A DNA stretch of 64,000 nt from Oreocharis arfaki (lineage: Eukaryota > Chordata > Aves > Passeriformes > Paramythiidae): assembly GCA_013398015.1 (NCBI GenBank), contig VZRR01005744.1, positions 248,001-312,000 on the forward strand, read 5' to 3'. The position numbers were made by a program, and so were the translations under genes. Positions 11,701-23,700 of this stretch are shown here, piece after piece. Each line of letters opens with the position of its first letter. Position 1 is the first letter of the stretch. A model generated the notes under the pieces. The model was not told the origin of the DNA. It searched no databases and was given only the letters and a program-made list of their open reading frames with translations.

Positions 11701-14700
11701 TCTCCCATTTGCTGCAGGGTTTTCAAGGATGCTGAGGGCACCCTGCACATCAGGTCTGCTGTCCCAGAGGATGCAGGGAATTACAGCTGCTATGCTGGAA
11801 GCACTCTGGGCTGGGATGAGCAAGTGATCACCCTGGAGTTCACTGGTACCTGCTCCCTGCTTGCTGGCAGCACACTGGGCATGGGGCTGAGTGTGATGGA
11901 AGGTGCTGGGGTCAGCACACTGGGAATGGGGCTGTGTGTGATAAAGGGTGTTGTGGGACAGCTCCCAGAGCTCTGGGGTCCTCTCGGGCTGGATGGCACC
12001 ACACCAGAGCAGCAGAGAGTGACCAAAGCCATCTCTCCCCATGGCACAGAGCCTCCTGCCATCCTGGCAGTGACGCCCAGCCTGAAGGCGCTGGTGGGAG
12101 AAGACGTGACCCTGGAGTGCTGGGTTTCGGGGGCACCCCCACCCCACATCGTGTGGTACAAAGGTGAGACTGGGAGCACGCACCGGGGCCCCTCCGCTGC
12201 CCCGCAGGGATGTCACACGTGGGGTCCCCCGGCGTGGCATCAGGAGGGGCCCACAGAGGCACGTGGGGTGCTGATGTGGGGGTCTCGGGGCAGGGGAGCA
12301 GGTGATGGCGACGTTCCCAGCGGGCGCACAGCGCGCGGTGCTGCGGCTGCAGGCGGTGCGCGAGGAGGACGCGGGGCACTACGGCTGCGAGGCCCTCGGC
12401 GAGGCCGGCGTCGCCTTCGGCAGCACCGTGCTGCACGTGGGGTGTAAGTCCTGTCGGGTCCTGCTGAGTGCTCAGGCCCCTTCCACAGCTCTCCTTTCTG
12501 GCTCAGCCCCCGCTTGCTGCTTCCCAAGTCCCCCGGGCTTCTCAGCAGGGAGGTGTTGGTGCTCGGTACAAACAGGTGGAAGCCTGGCAGGGTTTCCAAG
12601 CTTTGGGAAGATGCAGGAGGCTCAGCAAGTGGCAAAAGACAAGGCAGGTGTTATTGCATGGGGACACGAGGGCTTGGGATGCAACTGGGGATGCAAAGTG
12701 AAATCAGTGGGATTAGGCAGAGGTGGGGGCTGACTTCTGTGGGCCTGAAAATCCAGGTGGAGGAAAATCTTTTGCTGGAGGCAGAAGGGATGAAAGAACA
12801 TGAGGAGGAGGAAGGAAGGCTCTGTGTTGAGGGCAGCAGGGTTTAAAGCAGTTAAAGATGGAAAAGTGCAAGAGATTTCACTGAGCCAGGGGGTGGTGAG
12901 TGTAATTGGGAGGGATGGAAACTGCAACGGCTCTGACAGCTTTGGAAAAGCACCAAATGCTTTAAGTCAATCTTGGAACTTGTCAGGGCCCCTGGCTCAT
13001 GGGTTTTGAAGCCCCATTCCTTCTCCAGGCTTAGCTGTGGGGAAGCCAGGATGCTGCACCTGCCTGAGCCCCTTCTCTGCTGCTCTCTCCTCCAGCTGCC
13101 CCTCACTTTCCTGAGCCCCTGGGCGATGTGGAGGTCAAGGCTGGGGAGAGTGTGAGCCTGCTGTGCCACGTCGAGGGATCTCCCCTGCCACAGGTCACCT
13201 GGTCCCGGCAGGATGGGAAGCCCTTGGTGGGCTGGCAGGGACCATGGGGTGTTTCCAGCCAGCTGGAGGCTGCCCAGCTCCTCATCGACAGTAAGAGCTG
13301 AGTGTGCACACATCTATTCGTGTTTTTAACTTGTGCAAGCTTAGCTGTGCAGTAACAGCTTGCAAGCCTCCAGCGCTGCGGGGCCTGTCCCCATGGGAAA
13401 TGGTGGTGGGGCAGGGGAGGGTGGTCCCCACCCTGGAGCTTGCTCGGGGCTCTCCAGCCCCACCAGGCTGAGGCTTCTCCCCACTGTGCTCCAGGTGCCT
13501 CACTGGATGACCAAGCCACCTACATCTGTGAAGCCCAGAATGAATTTGGGAAAATCCACGCAGAGGTCAAGCTCACAGTCACCGGACAGGGTTTGTTTTT
13601 CTGTGCTTGGGTTGGTGAATCGATCCCAGCTATGCCAGCAGTGAGTGAGTGGCAGACCCAAGCAGCTGTCTCTGGTCCTGAGCTGGCCACCGTGAATGTT
13701 CAGCAACCCCAGGGCAGGTTTTGGGCAATGCCCTTCCCAGCCCTCTTTGGCTTCATATGCTGACACGGACCCAAACTGCAGCCAATATCCCCAAATTCCT
13801 GGGGGAGTGGAATATAGGAGCTGGCTTCTGCCGAGCCAGGATCCGGACCTTGGAAGAAAGGTGACCTAGATCTGTTTTGCTGAGTGCTCCTGGCCAGTTT
13901 ATCACTGACTAATACTGGTTCCCTTTCCCCTCTTCCAAGCAGCCCCAGAAATAGCTCTTGCATCCCCCGTGGTCCATGCGCTCCCAGGCCAGCCCGTGTC
14001 ACTGCCCTGTGTGATCCTGGCTGGGAGCCCATTCCCAGCCCGCCGCTGGCTGAAGGACGGGCAGATGGTGAGACTTCCATGCCTGCTGGGATGGTGGGTG
14101 GGTGGATGGACCCCTCCCCTGTGGTGAGGGCTTCACTGCAGGATGGGTCCCCCAACCTCTAGGGCCAAAGCTGCTGGTGAAAGAATCCAAGGGAGCAGTT
14201 GTGTTGGGAGGGCAATGTGGGTTTATCTACACATCAGGATGTTTCTGTTGCTCAAGGATGCATTTCTGGATGTGCCCCAAAGACACAGATATGTTGATGT
14301 TTGACTCCCCCATCTGTCCTGCTTTCTGCTCTCTGCCCACATCCAGATGGCCCCAGGTGACCGCTACTCCATCCGGGCTGACGGGAGCCTGCACGTGGAC
14401 CAGGCATCGCAGGGGGATGCAGGGACATTCACCTGTGAGGTGACCAACGCCCTCGGCTCGCACAGGCAGGACGTGTCCCTGGTCATCCATGGTGAGTGAC
14501 AGGGAGCTGGGTGCCCCCGCTCGGCAGTGACGTGGGGCAGGGGCTCTCTGTGCTCTGCTCTCTGTGGTGGACGTGGCCCTGGCCATGCAGGATGAGGGGC
14601 TTCTCTTCCTTCCCAGTTCCTCCCAGCATTGAGCCTGGCCCTGTCCTCGTCACTGCCACCGAGGGAGTGGCTGTCACCCTGCAGTGCAACGCCACCGGCG

Positions 14701-17700
14701 TGCCCCGCCCTGCTGTCACCTGGGCAAAGGTGGGTGACAGGGACAGGCCGACTGCTGTGCCCCTGCCAGCCTGGCTGGGGCCACCCTCGGGTTCAGGGTA
14801 ATGTGTTTGCAGGGGGTGTAGCTCCCCAGTGTGGCTGTGGCTGCCTGGGGAGGTGGCACCAGGTGCCCTGGGAAGCTGGGACCGGGGCATGGCTTGCTCT
14901 GATGGGTCCAGAGCCCTCTTCTTGCCTTTGGGATGTGGGAGAATCTCTGCCTTCCTCCCTTCCCTCTCCTCTGTAGGGCACTGAGCCCATTTCACTGAGC
15001 CCACACTACCACCTTGACCCCGATGGGACCCTCCTGATCCCTTCACCATCCCCTGGGGACGCTGGCACCTACTTCTGCACAGCCACCAACACAGCAGGGT
15101 TCTCCAGCCGGGAGATGCAGCTCTCCATCAGCAGTGAGTGCTCAGGACTGCTCCAGAGGGGACTGGCAGGGAGAGCGTGACCTGGGAACACTCCTGGCTT
15201 CCTTGGAGCACCTATCCTGGTGCCAGGCGGGTTTGCAGGATGGGAAGAGAAGCGGTGAGGCCTGTGGGGCACCTGGAGTGTCCCTGCAGCAGCTGCACTC
15301 CCTCTCCATCCAGCGAAGCCCAGGATCAGCGTGAACGGATCACAGGCATCGGACCCTGTCACCATCCTGGCTGTCCTGGGGCAGGAGACCACCCTGCCCT
15401 GTGAGGTTCAAGGCTATCCCCCTCCCCTGGTGGTGTGGAGCCGGGAGCCCCAGCCACTGCCTCTCACCACCACGAGGTAAGGAAGGTTGTGGGTGCTGGG
15501 GGCCACGATCTCCTGGCGTTTTGTGTCTCCTTAGAGGGATGTCAGGTCCATGAAGGGACTCAGCTGCTTGGCAGGGACATGTGAAGGGCACCCCTGGCAT
15601 CCTGTGGCCAGTGCTCAGTGCAGGAGCTGAGGCAGCCAAGCGGTGCAGCATTAGCTCTGCTCTCCTTAGAGAGCACCAGGCTTTTTTTCCATCATCCAAA
15701 CATCTGGATAACCAAGCAGCTGCTTCCAATCATTCATGTGCCTACCCTGGACACAGGGCTGGGGTTGGGAAGGAAAGGCAACTCCAGTGCAGCTCCTCAC
15801 CCTGCTGTCTGTCTGCCTTCGTGCACATTCCTGCCTTGTGCCGTCACAAGAGCAAGGATGTGCCTGGGGATGGTGGATCCCTGTGGGAAGTGTTGGACCA
15901 GCGCTTGAAGCTTCTTGGGACAAGAATTGGCACAAACACAGTTTTTAGCCCAGCAGTGGCTTTGTCTGCACTGGAATGTGGGGTTTAAGCCAGTTCTGTT
16001 CCAGTGAGTGACTTCTGGAGGGACAAATAGATTTGTTGGTGGTGTTGAAGCTGATGCCCGTCATGGGACAATCATTCAATATGATTTGGTGGGAGAAGAC
16101 AAACACATATCTGACCATTCTCCAGGTTACCTGGTGTCTTGGTCTTCCAGTGCTTTCTCAGCACATTAGGGATTCCCTTCCAGCATAGTGCTAAAGCCAC
16201 AGGCCCCAGTCTTGGGGTTAAGCACTTCTTTCCCTGTACCTGAGGGTTGCTGTGGGAAGCAGGAAGGCATCTCTATTTTGCTCTTCTTGGGGGATGTGCT
16301 GCTTGCTGTTTGTGTCTGGTTTGCCGTGGCTGATCCTGGCTGACCTGTGCTGCTCCCTTCACCTCAGCTGGCTTGTCCATGCTGGGTGATTTATGGGAGC
16401 ACATGAGGAGGAATCTGCAGCCGTGGGCTGAGATGATGTGGTGTCTGTGGAGCACAGATGAGGCTGGGAATGAGAGCGTGGCCAGCTCCAGCTGCAGGGA
16501 CTGTGCTCTGGGGGCACCCTTCATCCCCCTGGGCTCATGTGCTGCCTCGTGCTGAGCTCGTGCAGGGGCTGAGCAAAGGGGATTTGCCCCCACGGGCAGC
16601 TCTGCCACTCTCTTTGAACGAGAGGTGGCCCCGGTGACCTTCTGTTGGCTGTCTCAAGGTGATGGTGAGCTCTCAGCCCTTAGCTCCTGCTCAGGGTAGG
16701 TGATGGATGACAGGGCTGTCCTTCCCATCCAGCTTTCCTGTTCCTTCTCCCCCAAGGTACAGTGTGCTCCCGTCGGGATCCCTGCATTTGGCTGAGCCCC
16801 AGGTGACGGACACGGGCCTGTACACCTGCACGGCCACGAACACCGCGGGGAGCGCCTCGCTCAGCTACAGCCTGCACGTCCAAGGTCCAAACACCCCTCC
16901 CTGGGCTTCGTGTACCCCTGGGCTCCTGCACCCTCCAGACCCTTGGCTGCTCTCACACCCCTGTGCCAGGGTCTGAGGGTGGTCCCAGCCTGAGGTCCTC
17001 TGTCCCCCCAGCTCCCCCCCAGCTGTGGATTGGAGATGGGGAAAGACACCTGACGGCCGTTGCCAACACGTCCCTGAGGATTCACTGTCACGCCATGGGC
17101 ATCCCCCCACCCCAGATCCAGTGAGTGCTGCCGAGGGGTGGGTGCTGCCTGCCTTCCCAGGATGGGTGGTAGGGACCTCTGGCTTGGGGTGTCCCTTAGG
17201 GTGGGAGGCATCCATTCCTTCTCCTTGTCCCTGGTGTCCTCTGCTCAACAACCTGGCACTGCCAGCCCCATTCCAGGTGACAAGGGGACAGTGCTTGCTG
17301 CCAGCACCCCACCGTTCACCCTGTTGGTGTGTGGAGATGCGGTGGGTGGTGGCAGGACAGACCAAGGACTTGCTGCCTGTCCCCTTCCTTGCAGATGGCT
17401 GAAGGATGGGCACCCACTGGACGGGCAGGATGGTGTGGAGGTGTCCGAGGATGGTGGGACTCTGCTGGTCACCCGAGTGGGGCTTGGTCACGAAGGGCTC
17501 TATGTCTGCCAGGGCAGCAGCTGGGCAGGGCTGGCCCAGGCAGAGGTGCAGGTTTCAGTGCATGGTGAGCACAGCATCTGGGGTGAGACCCGCTGTCCAT
17601 CCCATGAGTCGGGACAAACGTGGCTGGACAAAGGGGTGGGAGTTCTTGGCCCGGATTTTTGGTAGGTACAGGGCCCCTGGGTTGATCCCTTGGGATCCTG

Positions 17701-20700
17701 TCCTTTGTTGACGAGGCTGAGAGCTGACGGCCACTGGCACCACAGTAAATCCTTGACTGGTGCTCCCTGGTGGAGGGTCCTCCCCCAGCCCCATTTCCCC
17801 TCCACCAGCAGGAAGTGACTCTGAAAATGCCGGGTAAGAAACCAGGCAGGGAGCGGGGATTCCTGCCTGGGAAGGATGAGTGTCTCATTGGGCCAGAGAG
17901 CAAAGCTCTGGCTGGCTTGAGGAGCAGCGGCGGCACCACGGGGTTATGTGGTCCCCTCCCAGAGCGGGGACCGAGCTGTGGCCCCCAGCCGCTGCTCTGG
18001 CAGGACTCTGTGTGTGCCGAGAGCCGTCGGTGAGCCGGGCTGTGCCCCAGGGGCCCGCACCGTGGTGGCTGCAGACAGCCCGGGTCACACAAAGCCGGTG
18101 ACAGCGGGTGCTGTGTTGCAGTGCCGCCAAGCATCGAACCCAGCGCGGTGGATCTGGCCATCCCGGAGAACGGCACGGCATCCCTGGAATGCCTGGCCTC
18201 GGGGCTGCCTACTCCCGGTGAGTCAGTCCTGTCCCTCAGCTCTTGCTCATGAATCCCTGGGGCTTTCCCTGGGTGAGGGGGGTGCAGCAGCATCGCTCCT
18301 CACGGCTCAGCTCTCTGCTTCCCCCCAGACATCACCTGGTACAAGGGGCACGAGCAGCTCTCGGCCGGAGCAGGACTGACCCTGTCCAGGGATGGGAAGC
18401 GCCTGGACATCCCACGTGCCCGACTCTCTGATGCTGGCAGCTACCGCTGCGTGGCCTCCAGCGTGGCCGGTGTGGCTGAGCTCTGGTACAGCCTGCAGGT
18501 CACTGGTGAGTGCAGCTGTGGCTGCCTGAGAGATGGGGGCTTCCCCTCTGGAATATCTCGTGTGAGTGTGGGACCAGTGGGGCTGTCCCAGCCCTCAGGA
18601 CACATCCTTGGAAGATGGCTCTAGCAGACCCCTGTCCTCTGCCCCATTTGCAATTCCAGTCATCCACCTGTGTTCATCCCAAATGATGTCCTGGAAAGCC
18701 ACGGCCCCGTGGATGGGTATTGCCAGGTGCCCATTACGGGGTCACCTACCCACCATCCCTTTTGCACCCCGTGTGCCTGGTGACATTTCTCTGTCCCCCT
18801 GGGGGATGTCAGTGGTGACTCCTGGGCTGCTGCCGAGACAGGCACTGGACACTTTTTGTCACTTGATCCAAGCATCCCTGCACCTTCCCAGGCCACTCAG
18901 CATGTCCACAGCACTGGGGGCTGAGCCAGGGTCTGGCTTTTCTCAGGGATGCTCTAGGCCAGTTGGTGGAAGTCCTGCAGGCAGGTGGCCAGGGAGTGGA
19001 GAAGATCCAGTTCTCCCGGTCTGGGCTTGTTCCTGCAATCTCTTCCCAGGGAAATGTTTGCACGTCTGCCGTCCTGGCTAGGGTGGATTGTTTGGGTTCT
19101 TCTGTTTTTGTTTTTCAAGGGTTTCTGGGTGTTGGGGTTTTTCTTCTCCAAATTGATATCCCTCACGGGAAGGAGTTACCATTTTCCAGCCAGCTGTATT
19201 TATGAGCAGCTGAGAACAGCATCCGATAATGGAAAGAGTTGGGTAACCTTCTCAGTGGGCAGGGCTGCCAAATAAGGCTGTGTCTGGCCAACGTGACCTT
19301 GGCCTGCTTGTGGGATGCTTGGTCATCCTCTGCTGTTGGCCACGTGCAATTAAAAGCATCCCTCGCTTGGCTGGCCACGTGAAGCCAGGGCAGGGGAATG
19401 TCATTTTTTTTTCATGGCAGCCAGCAAGGCCACAGAGAGTGTTATCCAGAAGGGTGGAACTCTGGTGAGGAGCTCCCCTTCTCCTCTTGTCTGATGCCAT
19501 CCCTGAGCTGCTCCTCTCATCCCTGCAGTGCCTCCATCCTTTTCCTCGGCAGAGCCTGAGGCCGTGTCTGTGCTGGAGGGACAATCTGTCCAGCTGGCCT
19601 GTGAGTGCCATGGGATCCCCCTGCCCACCCTGAGCTGGTGGAAGGACGGTAGGGCCCTGTTCGTCAGCACCATCTCTCCCCTCATCACGTGTTGACCCAG
19701 CTGTTGGTCTCCTTCCAGCAAGGAGTGCTTTTTGTTGAGCAGTATCCAGCTTCTGGGTGGGAACCTCCTGCTGAGAGCCTGAGGGGAAGCTGCTGTCCCC
19801 TTCCCTGGGTAGGTGAGCCCCTCTCCACCCAGCCAGGGAGCCCGAAGCTGGTGTCCTCAGGAGGGAACACGGTGTACATGGAGAAGGTACAGCTGCTGGA
19901 CAAGGGGACGTACACCTGCGAGTGCAGGAACGCTGTCGGCAGCAGCAGCAAAGAGCATCACCTGGAGGTGCATGGTGAGTGTGGGGGACCAGAGAGCTGC
20001 AGGGGTGGGTGGAGGTGTTGTGACCTCTCTCAGTGCGAGGTCCAGATGGACCCAAAGCCGTTGCCTGGTGCCTTGGGTATTTTGGAAGGGATGCTGCTAC
20101 CTGGGCCAGCTTTGCCCCTCCACTTGTGCACGGCTGAGGGAGTTGCCGCACATCCCCTCCACCCTGTGTCCCTCTGCCCACAGCACTGCCAAGGGTCCAG
20201 GGCAGCAGCAACGCCCCGAGGAAGGTTTCTGTCATCGAGGGTGGCGAGACAGTCCTGGAGTGTGAGGCCATGGGGACACCACCACCCTGGGTGACGTGGG
20301 TGAAGGATGGGCAGCCCGTCGCCAGTGGGGATGGGCTCCTGCTTACGGAGCAAGGGAGGCGGCTGCACGTCACCAGGGCAGAGGTGGCCCATGCCGGACA
20401 CTACACTTGCCTGGTGGCCAACGCAGAGGGGCAGGAGCAGAGGGAGTTTGATGTTGTGGTGCACGGTAAGGATGTGGGATGGGGCTGGTGGCTGGGGGTG
20501 GGGTGGATGCAGGCAGGACCAGGAGGGTGATGATGTGGAGAAACGTGATGTGGAGTAGATGTTGGACACACCAGCATGTAGAAGGTCTCAGGGTCAGCAG
20601 GGTTACGCTTCAGGAATAGCTGTAGAACTGGGTCCATCAGGCAGGAGCTTCTTTCCAGAGCCATCACATATGAAGTCCTCTGTTACCCAAAAACTTGGGG

Positions 20701-23700
20701 AAACCTCATGGGTCAAGGTCACTCGAGCTGTAAAAGGTCTGAGGTGGCTCAGGGTGTGTGGCCAGCTCAGTGTGACACCTGTAAGCCTGGGCTCAGGTGT
20801 GCAGGTAAGTGGCACACACTTGCTGTGGGTCACCTGTCCCATAACACCTTCAAAGTCACCATCTCCAGGTGATGCCCATGGTCCTTCTGGGCTTGTGTCC
20901 TAAAGCTGTACAAAGCAGGAAGGTGGGTAAAGCCAGCTTCACTCAGTTTTCCCTTCTTTGCTTTGCTCCTTTGGAGTCCTGGCTGCTTTGCAAGTGGATG
21001 TCCATCTTTTTCTGCATCCCCAGTTCCCCCTGAGTTCATTAGAGGATCAGGATTGACAACCAATGTCAGCGTTTCCCTGCAAGGATCCCTGACGCTGACC
21101 TGCGAGGCCACTGGCATTCCCCAGCCCACCGTCACCTGGTTCTGGGATGGCTCTCCTGTCACCCCCAGCGAACACAAGCACGTGCTTTCAGGTCAGAGGT
21201 CTGGGTACTATGAGAGATGAGCGCTTCTGGAACATGTTTTGCCCCAACACTGATGAGTTCAAACTCATGGTGGAGCTACAGCCCCACAGCAGCACTGCTG
21301 GGATGTGCTGGTACCTGGACCAGGGCCCTGAGACCTCTGCTCTGTACTTTCAGGGGGCTGGCTGCTGAGGCTCACCCGTGCACGAGCCCAGGATGGTGGT
21401 CACTATTCCTGCCTGGCCAGCAACGTAGCTGGAGAGGCCAGGAGGCATTTCCATGTCGAGGTCCTAGGTAAGGAGGGGTCTTCTGTCTGCTGCAGGATTC
21501 CTGGTGGGGTTTCAGAGCTCCACCCTTGCAGGAACAGACATGAGTTAAGACTGGACATGCTGGGTGTGCTGGAGTACTTCGTGCCTTAGGATGTGAGCTC
21601 AGAGGCCAAGCTGGCCAGCTGCTGAAGTCCCTGGGGGCTTGTGTTCCTAGTTCCTCCCCACATCGAGAACGCGGGTGAAGAAGACACCTTCAAAGTGCCC
21701 GAGGGTCATCCTGTCACCTGGTCCTGCCTGGCTTCAGGTGAGCATCAGGTGGGGAAGGGAGGTGGCATGAACGAGTGGGAGATGGGGCTCAGGGGGAGAC
21801 CTGAGTCTCACTTTGGGGTGTGGAGCAAATGGATGGCTCCAGTCAGAGACATGAAAGCAGCTGAAATCGGCTGCAGAGCTTTTTTGGGATGGTTCCTGGC
21901 TTTGCAGTTGTGCTGTCCGGGAAGCGCTGGGGAGGGGACGCCCACATGGGGAGCCTGTTCCACAATGTAAGCTCCAATCTTTCCCAAGTGGAGCTAAAAT
22001 TCCTCTAATCTCATTTCTCTTTTAGTGATGGGAATAATTAATCACCTCCCACTCAGGACAGTTCTCTTTCTTCTTGCTGGCTCATCCAGCAGCCTCTAAA
22101 ATCCTGATCCAGATCATGATAATTCTGATTTGGGATGATGTCCCTGCTTTCCAGAATAGCTCCGACAGTGACCCCAGCCAGGCTGTGCTCACACACGGAA
22201 AAACTTCCCACAAAGGCCAAAACCTGTTTTCCATCCCTCACAGGCAACCCACAACCTAAGATCACCTGGCTGAAAGACAACCACCCTCTCCCTGGCACCT
22301 TCTCCATCTCCCCTGACGGCTCCTTGTTCCACATCCCCCAGGCCTCCCTGGCTGATGCTGGTCGCTACTCCTGTGTGGCTTCCAGCTCTGTGGCAAATCA
22401 GACCAAGCACTACCTGCTGGATGTTTTGGGTATGAGCTGCCTTTGGATGGAGGCAGGGTCTCAGGTGTGAGCAGCCTTACAGGGTTTTAACGGCCTGCCC
22501 CAGGTAGGTGGGGAGATCTCTTAGTCCTGTAGCCAAAGCATGGCATGGGCCTGTCCCAAAGCCCTTGTGAAACCTCTTGGAGGAACAGAAAGCACCTGTT
22601 TAGTGCAGGATCCATCTCTGATGGTGGCTTGTAGGAAGGGGGGATGTGTCTTTTGGGTCTCTGTGTTTTTGGAAGGCAGCAGGACAGGGCAGAGTCTGAA
22701 GGTGGCACATGATGTGTCAAGTCCAACTCCCCAAACTTGGATCATGCTCTTTGGTGGGGGGATGAAGCTCTGGGAAGCCCAAGTGGGTGCTAGTGCTGAT
22801 CTAACGCACAACCACGTCTCTGCAGCCAGTCCCCCCTTTGCTCGAGATGATGCTGCCACAGAAGAAGTGACAGTGATCATCAACAACCCCATCTCCCTGG
22901 TCTGCGAGGCTCTGCCATACCCATCTCCCAACATCACCTGGCTCAAGGACGAGGTTCCTCTCAAAGCATCTGGAAATGTCCTCCTGCTCCCTGGTACCGT
23001 GCTGCTGTCCACTGGCTCTGCATGACTGTGGTGGCCCCTTGCTGTGTATGCCTTGGGGAGTGGGAGTGGGGCCTTTTCTTGGCCTGGCTGGGGTCCAGCA
23101 CAGTGGGATGGTGAGAAGTCATCACTCTGCAGGACCTGAGGGCTCAGGCCATCAGCTGGATGCTGCTCTTCCAAGTGCTACATCCTCTGATAATAACTAG
23201 GGCCGCCTCAGTGCTGGTTTTTATAAGCTTGGGACTGGGCTCTAGAGGAGCATTAGGCCCCCTCAAGCCAGGCTTGCAGGTGCTCAGCAGGTCACTTGAG
23301 ATGCCTTCAGGTGCTGCATCGGGGGAGAGAGCTGTGGCTGTGAGCAGCGACCCTCTCAGGAGACCCCCTTTGCCCAGGTGGCCACGGGCTGCAGATCCTG
23401 AATGCCCAGGAGGAGGACACGGGCACCTACAGCTGTGTCGTGGCCAGCGAAGACGGGGAGGCTGTGAAGAACTACGCTGTGAAGGTCCTGGGTGAGGGAG
23501 CTCCCCATGTCCTTCCTAATTCCTGAAGTGACCTCGCCACTGTAACCGCGCCAGTGCTGCTCCCTTTTGCTCCCTTTTGCTCCCTTTTGCTCCCTTTTGC
23601 TCCCTTTTGCTCCCTTTTGTCTTTCCCCCCTAGTTCCTCCTTGGATTGCCAGAGAGGATCCTTTGGGGGAATTTGCTGTGAAAGAGGTGAAAACCAGGGT

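Noticed and set aside
17565..18121. Extra coding exon in HMCN2 intron 25 near 17812-17832
   Set aside because: An AG and a GTAAG flank a short open stretch, but it encodes no Ig-like sequence and Ig9 and Ig10 are complete without it.
19252..20373. Minus-strand open frame of 373 codons over HMCN2 exons 28-30
   Set aside because: It is a shadow of conserved + strand Ig exons and shows no domain of its own.
23561..23620. CRISPR-like direct repeats
   Set aside because: The units are contiguous, only 10 bases long and lack spacers; this is a eukaryotic tandem repeat.
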